Below are positions 50,095 through 63,123 of a stretch of 64,000 nt of DNA, one piece after another; positions within the stretch are counted from its first letter, which is position 1, and every line of letters begins with the position of its first letter. The notes beneath the pieces were generated by a model. That model worked only from the letters and a program-made list of their open reading frames with translations, searched no databases and was not told where the DNA came from. The stretch covers positions 311,851 to 375,850 of the forward strand of contig CADAOF010000001.1 of assembly GCA_902789555.1 (NCBI GenBank). The letters are read 5' to 3'. The position numbers were made by a program, and so were the translations under genes. The DNA comes from an uncultured Lachnospiraceae bacterium. GTDB lineage: Bacteria > Bacillota > Clostridia > Lachnospirales > Lachnospiraceae.

Positions 50095-50574
50095 CTATTT
50101 GTGGTAGGGTTCTCCGCGCATGATGCGGAAACTGCGGTACAGCTGTTCAAGCAGGATCACCCGCATCAGCTGGTGCGGGAAGGTCATCCGGGAAAAACTG
50201 AGGCGTTCGTCCGCACGGGCAAGGACCTTCGGGGAAAGGCCGAGCGAACCGCCGATGATGAAGCACAGATGGCTCTTTCCGGCGACGCCGAGCGCTTCGA
50301 TCTTCCGGGAGAGTTCGACGGAATCCGGCGCCTTCCCTTCGATCGCAAGGGCGATCACGTACGCGTCCTCCGGCAGGCGGGCAAGGAGCCTTGCTCCTTC
50401 CTTTTCGCGGATCGCCTCGTTTTCGGCCGCTGACGCCCTGTCCGGCGTCTTTTCGTCTTCCACTTCGGCGATCTCAAGCTTTACGTAGCGCGAAAGACGC
50501 TTCGCGTATTCGCGGACGGCTTCGGTGAAATACGCTTCCTTGATCTTTCCGACGCACAGGACCGTGATCTTCAT
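50095..50574 (-). CDS. rlmH: 23S rRNA (pseudouridine-1915-N3)-methyltransferase RlmH
   Basis: The 159-residue SPOUT methyltransferase acts on pseudouridine 1915 in helix 69 of 23S rRNA. Signatures are LCFIIGGSLGLSPKVLARAD, LSFSRMTFPHQLMRVILLEQ and the C-terminal RIMRGEPYHK. The length is normal. Confidence 0.96.
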   Translation of the reverse strand: MKITVLCVGKIKEAYFTEAVREYAKRLSRYVKLEIAEVEDEKTPDRASAAENEAIREKEGARLLARLPEDAYVIALAIEGKAPDSVELSRKIEALGVAGKSHLCFIIGGSLGLSPKVLARADERLSFSRMTFPHQLMRVILLEQLYRSFRIMRGEPYHK

Positions 50575-50656
50575 GGCTTATCCTGCTCTCCATCTTTTTC
50601 CGGATCAGCATGCTGTCCTCCGGCCATTTTACCGCAAGTTCCGCCCGCCGTAAAGT

Positions 50657-50695
50657 CAAAAAACACCGCCGCACGTTTCCGTGCGGCGGCTTTTC
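50657..50695 (-). terminator. Terminator of nifJ
   Basis: CCGCCGCACG pairs with CGTGCGGCGG around a 4-nt loop; on the minus strand a T-rich run follows. Confidence 0.85.
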
Positions 50696-50706
50696 GTCAT
50701 CCGGTC

Positions 50707-54228
<3,522 letters not shown>

Positions 54229-54289
54229 TTAGTTTTCCTCCTGCTTATAGTGAAACCATTATTTCCTGTTTGCAAAACATACGCAATCA

Positions 54290-54317
54290 ATTATAATGCA
54301 TCCAGGAGGAAAGTCAA
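54290..54317 (-). promoter_or_regulatory. Promoter of nifJ
   Basis: On the minus strand TTGACT (54312-54317), 16 bp and TATAAT (54290-54295) are present. Confidence 0.8.
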
Positions 54318-54388
54318 GAAAGCGTTCCCTGCTTTCCGATGTTTTTTCCCCGTATTCACCATGATTACGAAAGCCGAAGGAGGTCCTC

Positions 54389-56128
54389 ATGGCACTTGAC
54401 GGCATCACCGTAGCCGCACTCGCGGCCGAGATCAGGGAAAAATGCCTGGGCGGACGCATCACCCGCATCGCCGAACCTGAATCAAACGAGATCCTGCTGA
54501 CGGTAAGAAGCACGGAACAGTACCGGCTTCTGCTCTCGGCCGACCCGTCCCTGCCCCTCATTTATCTCACGAAACAGAACAAACCCAGCCCGATGACCGC
54601 GCCGGGCTTTCTCATGCTGCTCCGGAAGCACCTGCAGGGCGGACGCATTACCGCCGTGACCCAGCCCGGGCTCGAGCGCGCCGTCCGGATCGAAGTTGAG
54701 CACTTAAATGAACTCGGCGACCTCTGCCGCAAGGCGCTCATCCTCGAACTCATGGGCAAATACAGCAACCTGATCTTCACGGATGACGAAGACCGCATCC
54801 TTGACGCGGTCCGACGCGTCCCCTCTTCGGTCAGTTCCGTCCGCGAAGTCCTTCCGGGGCGGCCGTATTTCCTGCCGAACACGCAGAACAAGACCGATCC
54901 GCTCGAAATCGGCGCCGAACCGTTTTCACGGCTCTTCGACGGCAGCCATGCGCCGCTCGAGAAAGCGCTCGGCGAACATCTGACAGGCCTCAGCCCGCTT
55001 GCCGCGCGGGAGATCTCCTGCCTTTCCGGGCTTGACGGTTCGGAATGCGCCGGCGAACTCCCGGAAGAAGCCAGGCTCCGGGTATATGAAGCGCTGCAGT
55101 CTTTCCTTGCTCCGGTCAGGACCGGAGACTTCTCTCCGCGCATCTATTTCCACCGCGGGAAGATGCTGGAATTCTCCGCCGTACCGCTCTCGGTCTACGG
55201 CAGCGAGGAATTCCGCATCCATGACAGCATGAGTGAAGCAATGGAGGCGTTTTTTGCCGAAAAAAGCGCCGCAGGCCGCATCAGACAGCGCTCGGCGGAC
55301 CTCAGACACATCCTCCAGCTGGCGCTCGAACGCACGTCCCGCAAGCTGGATCTGCAGCAAAAACAGCTGAAGGACACGGAGAAGCGCGACAAGCTGAAAC
55401 GTTACGGGGAACTGCTCAAGGCGTACGGCTGGCAGGCGGAACCGGGCGCGAAGGAACTTATCTGCGCCGATTGGAACGACGGGGACAGGGAAGTCCGCGT
55501 ACCCCTTGACGAGACCCTTTCCGCAAGCGAGAACGCGCAGAAATACTTTGAGCGCTACCAGAAACTGAAGCGCACTTTCGAAGCGACCACGCAGCAGATC
55601 GCAGAGACTGAAGCCGACCTGGACTATCTCCGCTCGGTATCTGCACACCTTGCTTCGGCAGAGTCCGAAGCGGATCTTTCCGGCATCAAGGCCGAGCTCG
55701 CCGAGACAGGCTGGATCCGTAAGAACAAAGGAGCAGGCAGGAAGGAAAAAGCACCGAAGGCCGGACAGCCTCTGCGCTTCGTCACTTCCGACGGCTTTAC
55801 GGTCTTCGTCGGCAAGAACAATCTTCAAAACGAGGAAGTCACCTTCAAGCTGGCCTCCGGGAACGACTGGTGGTTCCACGTCAAGGGCCAGCCCGGCTCC
55901 CACGTCGTCGTCCGCACCGAAGGAAGAGAGCTTCCCGACCGCAGCTTCGAGGAAGCCGCGGCACTCGCTGCCTGGTACTCTTCCGCCCCGCGCGGGGAAA
56001 AGACCGAAGTGGACTACACCCGCCGCAGGGAAATCAAAAAGCCGGGTCTTTACAAACCCGGCATGGTAGTCTATCACACGAATTATTCGATGATGGTCAT
56101 TCCTGCGCTTTTGGAACGTCAGCCATGA
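54389..56128 (+). CDS. rqcH: Ribosome quality control protein RqcH (NFACT family)
   Basis: The 579-residue Rqc2 homologue binds split 50S subunits and adds alanine tails to stalled chains. It has NFACT-N (about 1-210, DGITVAALAAEIREKCLGGR, LELMGKYSNLIFTDDEDRIL), helix-hairpin-helix and a coiled coil (about 290-440). The C-terminal NFACT-R is VGKNNLQNEEVTFK with DWWFHVKGQPGSHVV. It was formerly named a fibronectin-binding protein. AAGGAGG precedes the ATG. Its 3' end overlaps the convergent lipoprotein gene by 32 bp. Confidence 0.95.
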   Translation: MALDGITVAALAAEIREKCLGGRITRIAEPESNEILLTVRSTEQYRLLLSADPSLPLIYLTKQNKPSPMTAPGFLMLLRKHLQGGRITAVTQPGLERAVRIEVEHLNELGDLCRKALILELMGKYSNLIFTDDEDRILDAVRRVPSSVSSVREVLPGRPYFLPNTQNKTDPLEIGAEPFSRLFDGSHAPLEKALGEHLTGLSPLAAREISCLSGLDGSECAGELPEEARLRVYEALQSFLAPVRTGDFSPRIYFHRGKMLEFSAVPLSVYGSEEFRIHDSMSEAMEAFFAEKSAAGRIRQRSADLRHILQLALERTSRKLDLQQKQLKDTEKRDKLKRYGELLKAYGWQAEPGAKELICADWNDGDREVRVPLDETLSASENAQKYFERYQKLKRTFEATTQQIAETEADLDYLRSVSAHLASAESEADLSGIKAELAETGWIRKNKGAGRKEKAPKAGQPLRFVTSDGFTVFVGKNNLQNEEVTFKLASGNDWWFHVKGQPGSHVVVRTEGRELPDRSFEEAAALAAWYSSAPRGEKTEVDYTRRREIKKPGLYKPGMVVYHTNYSMMVIPALLERQP

Positions 56129-57494
56129 GGAAGGCAGACAGTTCGTCCAGCAGCTGCTGAAGCTTCGCGGTCTTCATGTCCGCGCCGCCGGCAAGCAGCT
56201 TTGCGGTAAAGAGATCCATGGCACCGCGGTATCCTTCAGTGACCGCGGTCCTTCGAAGCACATGCGGCATCTGCTCCACGAGGGCGGATGCCGTTTTGTC
56301 ATCCGACGTGATCCCGTTTAAGAGCGAAGGACGCACGGGCACGGTTCCGTTTGCTTCATATCTGGCGCGCTGCGCATCGGAGGAGGTCAGTTCCTGCGCA
56401 AGCAGATGGCAGTACTGCAGCTTGCTCTCATCCGCGTCCGGCGTCACGCCGATCATCAGATAAGTGCCTTCCGACAGGAAAGGATACGCGTTTTCGCCGT
56501 AGGTTACGGGCGGGAGCGCAGCAACGCCGTAGTCGTTTCCGAGGATGCCCCGGAGTTCAGACGTATGCGAACTGTCCGCGATCACCGCGCCGGCACGTTC
56601 CTGCTGATCGGAGGAAAAGGCAAGCACGGGGCTTCCTTCCGCCGTGCGGAAAGCGCTCATTCCCATCAGGGACTGCAGGGCTCTCGCAGCATCCAGGCCT
56701 TTTTCGGTGTAATAATCGCAGACGGCACGGCTCACTCTGCCGTCGGGCAGGACCGTCGACGCGTAGGAAAGGCCGAAACTCGAAAAGACTGCCGCGGGGA
56801 ACAGTGTCGTCTCGGTACCGGCATAGAAGCAGCGTTCCGCTTCTCCGCACTGCGCGATGACGGAGGCAAGGTCTCCCGTTTCACTGACGACGGTCTTATC
56901 GTAATACAGCAGCATCGTACTGACGAAGCCTGCAGGGTATGCCCAGAGCACGCCCTCACTGCTGCAGGCAGCGACGACGGTTTCGTCGACCTTTCGTCTG
57001 ACTTCTGCGTCCCGTTTCTCCGGGAGACGGTCCAGAAGGCCGCCCGCCTTCAGTACGTCAAGATCGTCCGAACTGAAGAAGAAAATGTCGGGGAGTTCTT
57101 CACCGGCCGGATCTGCCCCCTCGGCTGAGCCCGCAGCGGCTTCCCGCAGACGGCTCACCGCCTCCTCGGCCGTAACGGTCCTGACCGTTACGGTCCAGCC
57201 GCCCTCAGGCGCCGGAACGGCCTGCTGAGGCTTCGCAATGTATCGCTCGCAGACGGTCCTGGTCCGCTCCTCTTCCCCGGCAAAGGCCCAGATAACGATC
57301 CCGCCGTCCTGCGCGGCCTGTTCCGTCTGCGGCGCCTCCGTGCTTTCCCCGGCCGAAGGCGTCTCCGTTCCGGACGTCTCTGCCGACGTTTGTCCGCTGC
57401 TCTTCGGCTCTTCGCGGGAAGACGACGGCTGACCTGCCGTGCAGGCGGAAAGAAGCATCACTGCCGCAAGCACGATCGCGCATATTTTCTTCAT
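56097..57494 (-). CDS. Extracellular solute-binding lipoprotein, orphan
   Basis: The 465-residue protein has a signal peptide with lipobox LLSAC (Cys about 18), a Ser/Thr/Glu-rich linker (about 20-65) and a family-1-like solute-binding fold (IVIWAFAGEEERTRTVCERY, PDIFFFSSDDLDVLKAGGLL, VLWAYPAGFVSTMLLYYDK). No permease or ATPase is nearby. Its ATG overlaps the rapZ stop by 4 bp, so it is translationally coupled to rapZ. Its 3' end runs 32 bp into rqcH on the other strand. The ligand is unknown. Confidence 0.82.
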   Translation of the reverse strand: MKKICAIVLAAVMLLSACTAGQPSSSREEPKSSGQTSAETSGTETPSAGESTEAPQTEQAAQDGGIVIWAFAGEEERTRTVCERYIAKPQQAVPAPEGGWTVTVRTVTAEEAVSRLREAAAGSAEGADPAGEELPDIFFFSSDDLDVLKAGGLLDRLPEKRDAEVRRKVDETVVAACSSEGVLWAYPAGFVSTMLLYYDKTVVSETGDLASVIAQCGEAERCFYAGTETTLFPAAVFSSFGLSYASTVLPDGRVSRAVCDYYTEKGLDAARALQSLMGMSAFRTAEGSPVLAFSSDQQERAGAVIADSSHTSELRGILGNDYGVAALPPVTYGENAYPFLSEGTYLMIGVTPDADESKLQYCHLLAQELTSSDAQRARYEANGTVPVRPSLLNGITSDDKTASALVEQMPHVLRRTAVTEGYRGAMDLFTAKLLAGGADMKTAKLQQLLDELSAFLMADVPKAQE

Positions 57495-58393
57495 GAGGCT
57501 GACCCTCCGTTTCTTTCATAGATCTCCAGGCGGTTTTCCTCCAGGTCGCGCATGGAGAGAACGACGCCGGGATATTTGTCGGAAAAGTATTCCTTGAGCG
57601 CTCCGGCAAAGGCCAGGGAGCGGTGCTGTCCGCCGGTACAGCCGAGGCCTATCACCAGACGGCTTTTACCTTCCTTCATGTAAAGCGGGATCGTGTATTC
57701 CAGAAGATCCCGGATCTTTTCAAAGAGTGTTTTCCCCTCTTCGTTTCCCAGAACGTAATTCCTGACCGCTTCGTCCGCGCCGGTCAGTCGCCGCAATTCA
57801 TCCACGTAATACGGGTTGGGCAGGCAGCGGACGTCAAAAACGATATCCGCGTCGGCCAGGATCCCGTACTTGTAGCCGAATGCCACGAATTCGATGCTCA
57901 TGGCGGCGCCGCTCTCCTGTCCGAAGATCCCGATCAGTTTCTGTCGAAGTTCCCCCGAGGACAGGCGGCTGGTATCCAGTACGATGTCGGACATGCTGCG
58001 CAGTCCTGACATGATGCTCCGCTCCGCCTTCAGCGCAGAGGCAAGATCTTTGGCGCTGCCGTTCCGGACCAGCGGATGCAGCCGGCGGCTTTCCTTGTAG
58101 CGGTTCTTCAGCACGGTGTCCGACGCGTCAAGATAAAGGATCCGCGTACGGATGCCCTTCTGCGCCAGACCTTCGGTCAGGCGGTCGATCCCGGCCAGCA
58201 GTTTCTCCGAACGGATGTCCACGGTGACTGCTGTCTTCTCATGAGGTTCTGTCGAAGCCAGTTCGGCATTCAGCATGTACAGGATCAGGGGCGGCTGCAG
58301 ATTATCCACGCAATAATAGCCCATGTCCTCCAGGCACTGGAGTGCACGGGTCTTGCCTGCTCCGCTCATTCCGGTCACGATGAGAAGGTCCAT
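57491..58393 (-). CDS. rapZ: RNase adapter / nucleotide-binding protein RapZ
   Basis: The 300-residue P-loop protein has Walker A GMSGAGKT at residues 8-15 and a C-terminal domain with VIGLGCTGGQHRSLAFAGAL. In enterobacteria RapZ governs glucosamine-6-phosphate synthase expression. In Gram-positives (YvcJ) its role is less clear. In Bacillota it usually stands beside yvcK and whiA; here it follows ftsZ. Confidence 0.94.
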   Translation of the reverse strand: MDLLIVTGMSGAGKTRALQCLEDMGYYCVDNLQPPLILYMLNAELASTEPHEKTAVTVDIRSEKLLAGIDRLTEGLAQKGIRTRILYLDASDTVLKNRYKESRRLHPLVRNGSAKDLASALKAERSIMSGLRSMSDIVLDTSRLSSGELRQKLIGIFGQESGAAMSIEFVAFGYKYGILADADIVFDVRCLPNPYYVDELRRLTGADEAVRNYVLGNEEGKTLFEKIRDLLEYTIPLYMKEGKSRLVIGLGCTGGQHRSLAFAGALKEYFSDKYPGVVLSMRDLEENRLEIYERNGGSAS

Positions 58394-58442
58394 TTTCTCT
58401 CCGTTCCTCCGGCGGCCCTTCCGCCGGTATTTTCAGGAAAAC

Positions 58443-58478
58443 AAACAGGGCACGGTGATCACATACCGGGCCCTGTTT
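58443..58478 (-). terminator. Terminator of ftsZ
   Basis: AAACAGGGC pairs with GCCCTGTTT around a partly paired loop; on the minus strand TGTTTTC follows. Confidence 0.7.
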
Positions 58479-58501
58479 TCATCATAACAGATGCATGAAG
58501 C

Positions 58502-59677
58502 TTATTTTTTCAGGAAGCCGGGGACATTGATCTCGCGGCGGGTAACCGTAGGATCCGGAGCCTTGATCTGCGTCCGGTTGTAGCTCTGCGCGGCATTCAC
58601 CTGAGGAGCGGCTTCGGAAGTGCCGAGCGGTGAAGTGCTGGGCTTGAAACCGGAGGGACGGGTCCCCATCAGGCCGCTGCTGTTCGAGAACGTCTTGGAG
58701 ATGCTCGAACCGCTGCTGGACGCATCCGGTTCGTCCAGGCCGGTGGCGATCACGGTAATCGTCACTTCGTCCTGAATGGTGTCGTCGTACATGGCACCGA
58801 AGATGATGTTGGCGTCTTCGCCGACCAGTTCGGTGATATAGTTCGCGGCGTCATAGACTTCCATCAGGCCGATATCGCCGGAAACGTTGATGATGACGTG
58901 GGAGGCACCCAGGATAGTGGTCTCCAGCAGAGGGCTGGAAGCTGCCTGCTTGACCGCTTCGATCGCCTTGTCGTCGCCCTTCGCGCGGCCGATGCCGATA
59001 TGGGCAATGCCCTTATCCTGCATGACGGTCTGCACGTCGGCAAAGTCAAGGTTGATCAGAGCAGGGACGCTGATCAGGTCGGTGATGCCCTGAACGGCCT
59101 GCTGCAGCACCTCGTCCGCCATCTTGAGGGCGTCCGGCATGGTGGTGCGGCGGTCGACGATCTCAAGCAGCTTGTCATTCGGGATGACGATCAGGGTGTC
59201 CACGTTTTCGCGCAGGCGTTCGATGCCGTTCAGCGCGTTCTGCATGCGGACCTTGCCCTCAAAACGGAAAGGCTTGGTCACGACGCCGACGGTCAGGATG
59301 CCCATGCCCTTGGCAATGCGCGCAATGACGGGAGCTGCGCCGGTGCCGGTGCCGCCGCCCATGCCGCAGGTCACGAAGACCATGTCAGAACCCTGAAGGG
59401 CGTTCGCGATCTCATCTTCGCTTTCTTCCGCGGCTTTTTCGCCGATCTCGGGCTTGGCGCCTGCGCCGAGGCCCTTGGTCAGTTTCTCACCGATCTGGAT
59501 CGCCGTCGGCGCCTTGCACATCTGCAGGGCCTGGCGATCGGTGTTGATGGCAATGAATTCCACCCCACCGGTATTGGTATCGATCATCCGGTTAACGGCA
59601 TTGTTGCCGGCGCCGCCGACGCCAACCACGATGATCTTTGCTGCGCTTACGGATTCGTCTACTTTGATTTCTAACAC
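58502..59677 (-). CDS. ftsZ: Cell division protein FtsZ
   Basis: The 391-residue tubulin homologue forms the Z-ring. The GTP-binding signature [15 protein letters not shown] (about 105-119) and [11 protein letters not shown] near the start are intact. A variable linker leads to the conserved C-terminal peptide, seen as [11 protein letters not shown]. The start codon is GTG (59677) with GGGAGG upstream. It has its own promoter behind ftsQ. ftsA is not adjacent. Confidence 0.98.
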   Translation of the reverse strand: MLEIKVDESVSAAKIIVVGVGGAGNNAVNRMIDTNTGGVEFIAINTDRQALQMCKAPTAIQIGEKLTKGLGAGAKPEIGEKAAEESEDEIANALQGSDMVFVTCGMGGGTGTGAAPVIARIAKGMGILTVGVVTKPFRFEGKVRMQNALNGIERLRENVDTLIVIPNDKLLEIVDRRTTMPDALKMADEVLQQAVQGITDLISVPALINLDFADVQTVMQDKGIAHIGIGRAKGDDKAIEAVKQAASSPLLETTILGASHVIINVSGDIGLMEVYDAANYITELVGEDANIIFGAMYDDTIQDEVTITVIATGLDEPDASSSGSSISKTFSNSSGLMGTRPSGFKPSTSPLGTSEAAPQVNAAQSYNRTQIKAPDPTVTRREINVPGFLKK

Positions 59678-59763
59678 TGTAAAAAACCTCCCACAACCGA
59701 TCTGATTATCAATAGCAGAGCAAACTCAGCAGCCGCTCTGCAGCAATTCAAACAGTTAAAATG

Positions 59764-59792
59764 AGTATATTTGATTTCAGACAAATAATCAA
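59764..59792 (-). promoter_or_regulatory. Promoter of ftsZ
   Basis: On the minus strand TTGATT (59787-59792), 17 bp and TATACT (59764-59769) lie in the 141-bp ftsQ-ftsZ gap. Confidence 0.7.
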
Positions 59793-59818
59793 GCCCGAAA
59801 TCACATTTTGCCGAAGAA

Positions 59819-60544
59819 TTATTTGAAGATATAGGACGGATGAAGCTCTCCCGGCTTGTAGCTGTCGAGATACAGCGTTCCTTTTCTTCCGTACAGTTCC
59901 GGCAGGGTATCGCACATCACGGAGAGCTTGGCTTCCAGGTCCGTCCGCGGTCCCAGAAGCACCGTAATGTCCCCGAAGACCACTGAAACACCCGCCTGCG
60001 AAAAATGGATCCGTTCCGCAAGATCGGACAGCAGAACGCCTCTTTCGCCGATCCGGATAAGGTTGCTTCGCAGGAACTGCGTGACCGTCAGGATCGTATT
60101 GAAAGCGTCCTTTTCCGCGGTCTTCAGCTTCTCTCCGATCACTGCATGATCGTTGGAAAGACCGCTGATCTCGAGGACGTTCGGCAGCCGCATCGGACTG
60201 CTTTCCACCAGCGTCCCGTCCCAGTCGAAGTACAGATAGTACTGCTGAAAACGGATGCAGCCGATAAGTGCCTTTTCGTAGACGTGCGCGGTCACGTGGC
60301 GGAATCCCCGGAAACTGAGCGTGTACTTCTCAATGAAGGGGATCGTGTTGTGCTTCATGAACTTGTCCTGCACGAAGAAGATCAGCGCGCGGCTGCTTCT
60401 GCCTTCCGTTATCTTCTCCCGCAGTTCGTTTTCCGAGTAATAGTTGTTCGCGCCTTCGATCGTGAAGTCGCTGACTGGCAGGAAGAACGTTACGATGCCC
60501 AGTATGACGATCACGCCGGCAAAAACCAGAAGGAAGCGTTTCAT
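59819..60544 (-). CDS. ftsQ: Cell division protein FtsQ/DivIB
   Basis: The 241-residue bitopic membrane protein has one N-terminal helix (about 4-23, FLLVFAGVIVILGIVTFFLP), a POTRA domain starting at VSDFTIEGANNYYSENELRE, and the beta domain. It belongs to the FtsQLB/DivIB-DivIC-FtsL complex that activates septal wall synthesis. The start overlaps the ftsW stop by 4 bp. Sequence conservation in this family is low, so the call rests on architecture and position. Confidence 0.85.
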   Translation of the reverse strand: MKRFLLVFAGVIVILGIVTFFLPVSDFTIEGANNYYSENELREKITEGRSSRALIFFVQDKFMKHNTIPFIEKYTLSFRGFRHVTAHVYEKALIGCIRFQQYYLYFDWDGTLVESSPMRLPNVLEISGLSNDHAVIGEKLKTAEKDAFNTILTVTQFLRSNLIRIGERGVLLSDLAERIHFSQAGVSVVFGDITVLLGPRTDLEAKLSVMCDTLPELYGRKGTLYLDSYKPGELHPSYIFK

Positions 60545-61758
60545 GACAGCCTCTCCTTCTCTTCCGGCAGGACCATTTCCGGATTGTCTCTTCCCACGCT
60601 CAGCACGATGCCGATCTCACCCATGTAGAACAGGGAGGCGGTGCCGCCGTAACTGACGAAAGGAAGCGTCACACCGGTATTCGGCAGGATGCCGCTGACG
60701 ACCCCGATGTGCAGGATGACCTGCAAAGCGATATGCGCCATGACACCGACCACAAGCAGGCTCCCGAACACGTCGCGGCTGCGGTTCGCGATCGTCATCA
60801 TGCGGTACAGCAGAAACAGGTAAAGGACGATCAGAGAGATCGCACCGAATAAGCCGAGTTCCTCGCAGAGGATCGCGAAGATCATGTCGTTGGCGGATTC
60901 TGGTACGAAACCGAGCTTCTGCATGGAAGCACCGAGCCCTTTGCCGAACACGCCGCCGGAGCCGATCGCATACAGTCCCTGCACCACCTGGTATCCGTCG
61001 CCGCGGGCATCGTACATCGGCGTATTCCAGATGTACAGGCGCCGCAGCTGATAAGCCTTGAGGATCCCTGCGTCTTCGATCCGTTCGCCGATCCCGATGA
61101 GGGTATCGAGCGGCATCGCCTTGACCGTGATCATCAGGGCAAGACCTGCCGCAACGAAGCACCAGAACGCGATCCTCCTCTTCTTCTTTTCACTGACCAG
61201 CATGATCATTGCGATCGGGATCGCCAGAATGATCACGCCTGAACTCAGGTTGTTCTTAAGGACGAGCACGCCCGGCACGGCGCACAGCCCCAGGATGATC
61301 AGCGGCCATTTGGCGCCGTTCATCCCCTTCGTGTGACGGTGGATCATAAACGCCGTGAGCAGAATGATCGCCACCTTGACAAGTTCGGCCGGCTGGAAGG
61401 AAATGGTGCTCGTGACCCTCATCCAGCGCGTCTGGCCGTTAGTATTGATCCCGAGTTTTGTAAAGTCTGTCAGGATCATGCAGATCACTGCCGCTGCATA
61501 GCCCGGCCAGACCAGCCAGGCGAAATACCTGTGCGGGATCAGGGAGGCAATGACGGCGCCTGCAAGTCCGATGCCGTAAAGCATCAGCTGATGGCGGAAA
61601 TAGTACATGCCGTTGTGCAGCTTCGTTTCCGCCGTGTAATAGCTCGCACTGTAGATCATGATCAGTCCGAAAACGCACAGAAACAAGACGACGAACAGCA
61701 GGCTGAAGTCGTAGCCGGAAAGCCATCTTATTCCTTTTTCGGACTGACGTTTTTTCAT
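60541..61758 (-). CDS. ftsW: FtsW/RodA/SpoVE family glycosyltransferase
   Basis: The 405-residue SEDS peptidoglycan glycosyltransferase has about ten membrane helices. Key sequence includes FQPAELVKVAII, LKNNLSSGVIILAI (the NLGT-type loop region), and the C-terminal NTGVTLPFVSYGGTASLFYM. Its position between murD and ftsQ supports FtsW or SpoVE rather than RodA. It overlaps murD by 4 bp. Confidence 0.93.
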   Translation of the reverse strand: MKKRQSEKGIRWLSGYDFSLLFVVLFLCVFGLIMIYSASYYTAETKLHNGMYYFRHQLMLYGIGLAGAVIASLIPHRYFAWLVWPGYAAAVICMILTDFTKLGINTNGQTRWMRVTSTISFQPAELVKVAIILLTAFMIHRHTKGMNGAKWPLIILGLCAVPGVLVLKNNLSSGVIILAIPIAMIMLVSEKKKRRIAFWCFVAAGLALMITVKAMPLDTLIGIGERIEDAGILKAYQLRRLYIWNTPMYDARGDGYQVVQGLYAIGSGGVFGKGLGASMQKLGFVPESANDMIFAILCEELGLFGAISLIVLYLFLLYRMMTIANRSRDVFGSLLVVGVMAHIALQVILHIGVVSGILPNTGVTLPFVSYGGTASLFYMGEIGIVLSVGRDNPEMVLPEEKERLS

Positions 61759-63122
61759 GACTCCTCGCGGACCAGGTCCTTGAAATGTTCTCCCCGGACT
61801 TCAAAGTTCGGGTACATGTCCCAGCTGGCGCAGGCCGGTGAAAGAAGCACCGTATCACCCGGCACAGCCATCTCTTCCGCTTTCCGCACCGCCTCTCTCA
61901 TGTCACTCACGAAGCAGTACGGAACAGGGCAGACCCTGTCGGTGCATTCCGCGATGGCTTTCGCGGTCTGTCCCATCAGGATCAGATATTTGACCTTGTT
62001 CTTAAACAGCTGCACCATTTCGGTGTAGTCGGCGCCCTTGTCGAAGCCGCCGGCGATCAGGACCGTCGGACGGACGGTGATCTCAAGGGCCTTGACGGTG
62101 GAATCCGGGTTCGTGCCCTTGGAATCGTTGTAATAGTCGACGCCGTCCTTGGTGCAGACGTATTCCATGCGGTGCGGAACGGCCGTAAAGCTCAGGACCC
62201 GCTCGCGGATCACGCTGTTCGGGACCCCCATCGCCTTCGTGATCAGGATGGCGCCCATGACATTCTCGTAATTGAACCGGCCGATCAGATGCAGGTCGGC
62301 AGCCGCACAGATGTTTTCCTCCGGCTCATCCTTCCAGCGAAGGATGATGTCGCCGTCGCGGAGGAAGCATCCTTCCCGAAGCTCGCGGGCGCTGCTGAAA
62401 TACACGATCTGTGCGCGGGTGCGCGGGACGACCGTCTCCATCCAGCCGGATTCGCGGTTCAGGATCAGGTACTCATCCGGTGTCTGAGTGAGGGTGACCT
62501 TCATCTTAATGTCGATATAATTCTGCATGGAGCCGTGGCGGTCCAGATGGTCCGGCGTGATGTTCGTGATGATCGAGACCTCGGGATCGACCTCCGGCAG
62601 GGATTCCATCTGGAAGCTGGACATTTCGACCGCGGTGATCGAATCGTCCGTGGTCTCCAGGACCTCCTCCGACCAGGCATGGCCGATGTTGCCGAGCACG
62701 AAGACCTTATCGGAAATGCCGCGCAGGATATGTCCGACGAGCGCCGTAGTAGTCGTCTTGCCGTTGGTCCCGGTGACCGCAATGAGGCGGCCCTTATGGA
62801 AATGGTACGCCAGGGCGATCTCGCTGATGATGGGCGTTCCGGCTGCCTGCAGGACCTTGACGAAAGGCCTGGTCAGCGGGATGCCGGGGCTGGAGGCGCA
62901 CAGCTGCATGCGCGCGGCGTCTTCCGGCTTCAGTTCGCCCAGAATGATCTCACATTCGTGACCGTCCAGCTTATCGATCAGGGCTTTTTTGTCCAGTTTC
63001 TGATTCTCGTCATAGAGGACGGGCGTGTACCCTGCCTTCTGCAGCAGGCGTACGGCGTTCAGGCCGCTCCGGCCTGCGCCCGCCACCATGATCGGGATAT
63101 CCTTGCTCCACTCTTTGCTCAT
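61755..63122 (-). CDS. murD: UDP-N-acetylmuramoylalanine-D-glutamate ligase
   Basis: MurD adds D-Glu to UDP-MurNAc-L-Ala. The ATP-binding site is VTGTNGKTTTTALVGHIL, with the nucleotide-substrate motif ITPDHLDRHG and the C-terminal DSKGTNPDST. I start at 63122 (MSKEWSKDIP) with GGGAG about six bases upstream; a start seven codons earlier overlaps mraY and lacks such a site. The product is 455 residues. Confidence 0.95.
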   Translation of the reverse strand: MSKEWSKDIPIMVAGAGRSGLNAVRLLQKAGYTPVLYDENQKLDKKALIDKLDGHECEIILGELKPEDAARMQLCASSPGIPLTRPFVKVLQAAGTPIISEIALAYHFHKGRLIAVTGTNGKTTTTALVGHILRGISDKVFVLGNIGHAWSEEVLETTDDSITAVEMSSFQMESLPEVDPEVSIITNITPDHLDRHGSMQNYIDIKMKVTLTQTPDEYLILNRESGWMETVVPRTRAQIVYFSSARELREGCFLRDGDIILRWKDEPEENICAAADLHLIGRFNYENVMGAILITKAMGVPNSVIRERVLSFTAVPHRMEYVCTKDGVDYYNDSKGTNPDSTVKALEITVRPTVLIAGGFDKGADYTEMVQLFKNKVKYLILMGQTAKAIAECTDRVCPVPYCFVSDMREAVRKAEEMAVPGDTVLLSPACASWDMYPNFEVRGEHFKDLVREES

Positions 63123-63123
63123 G

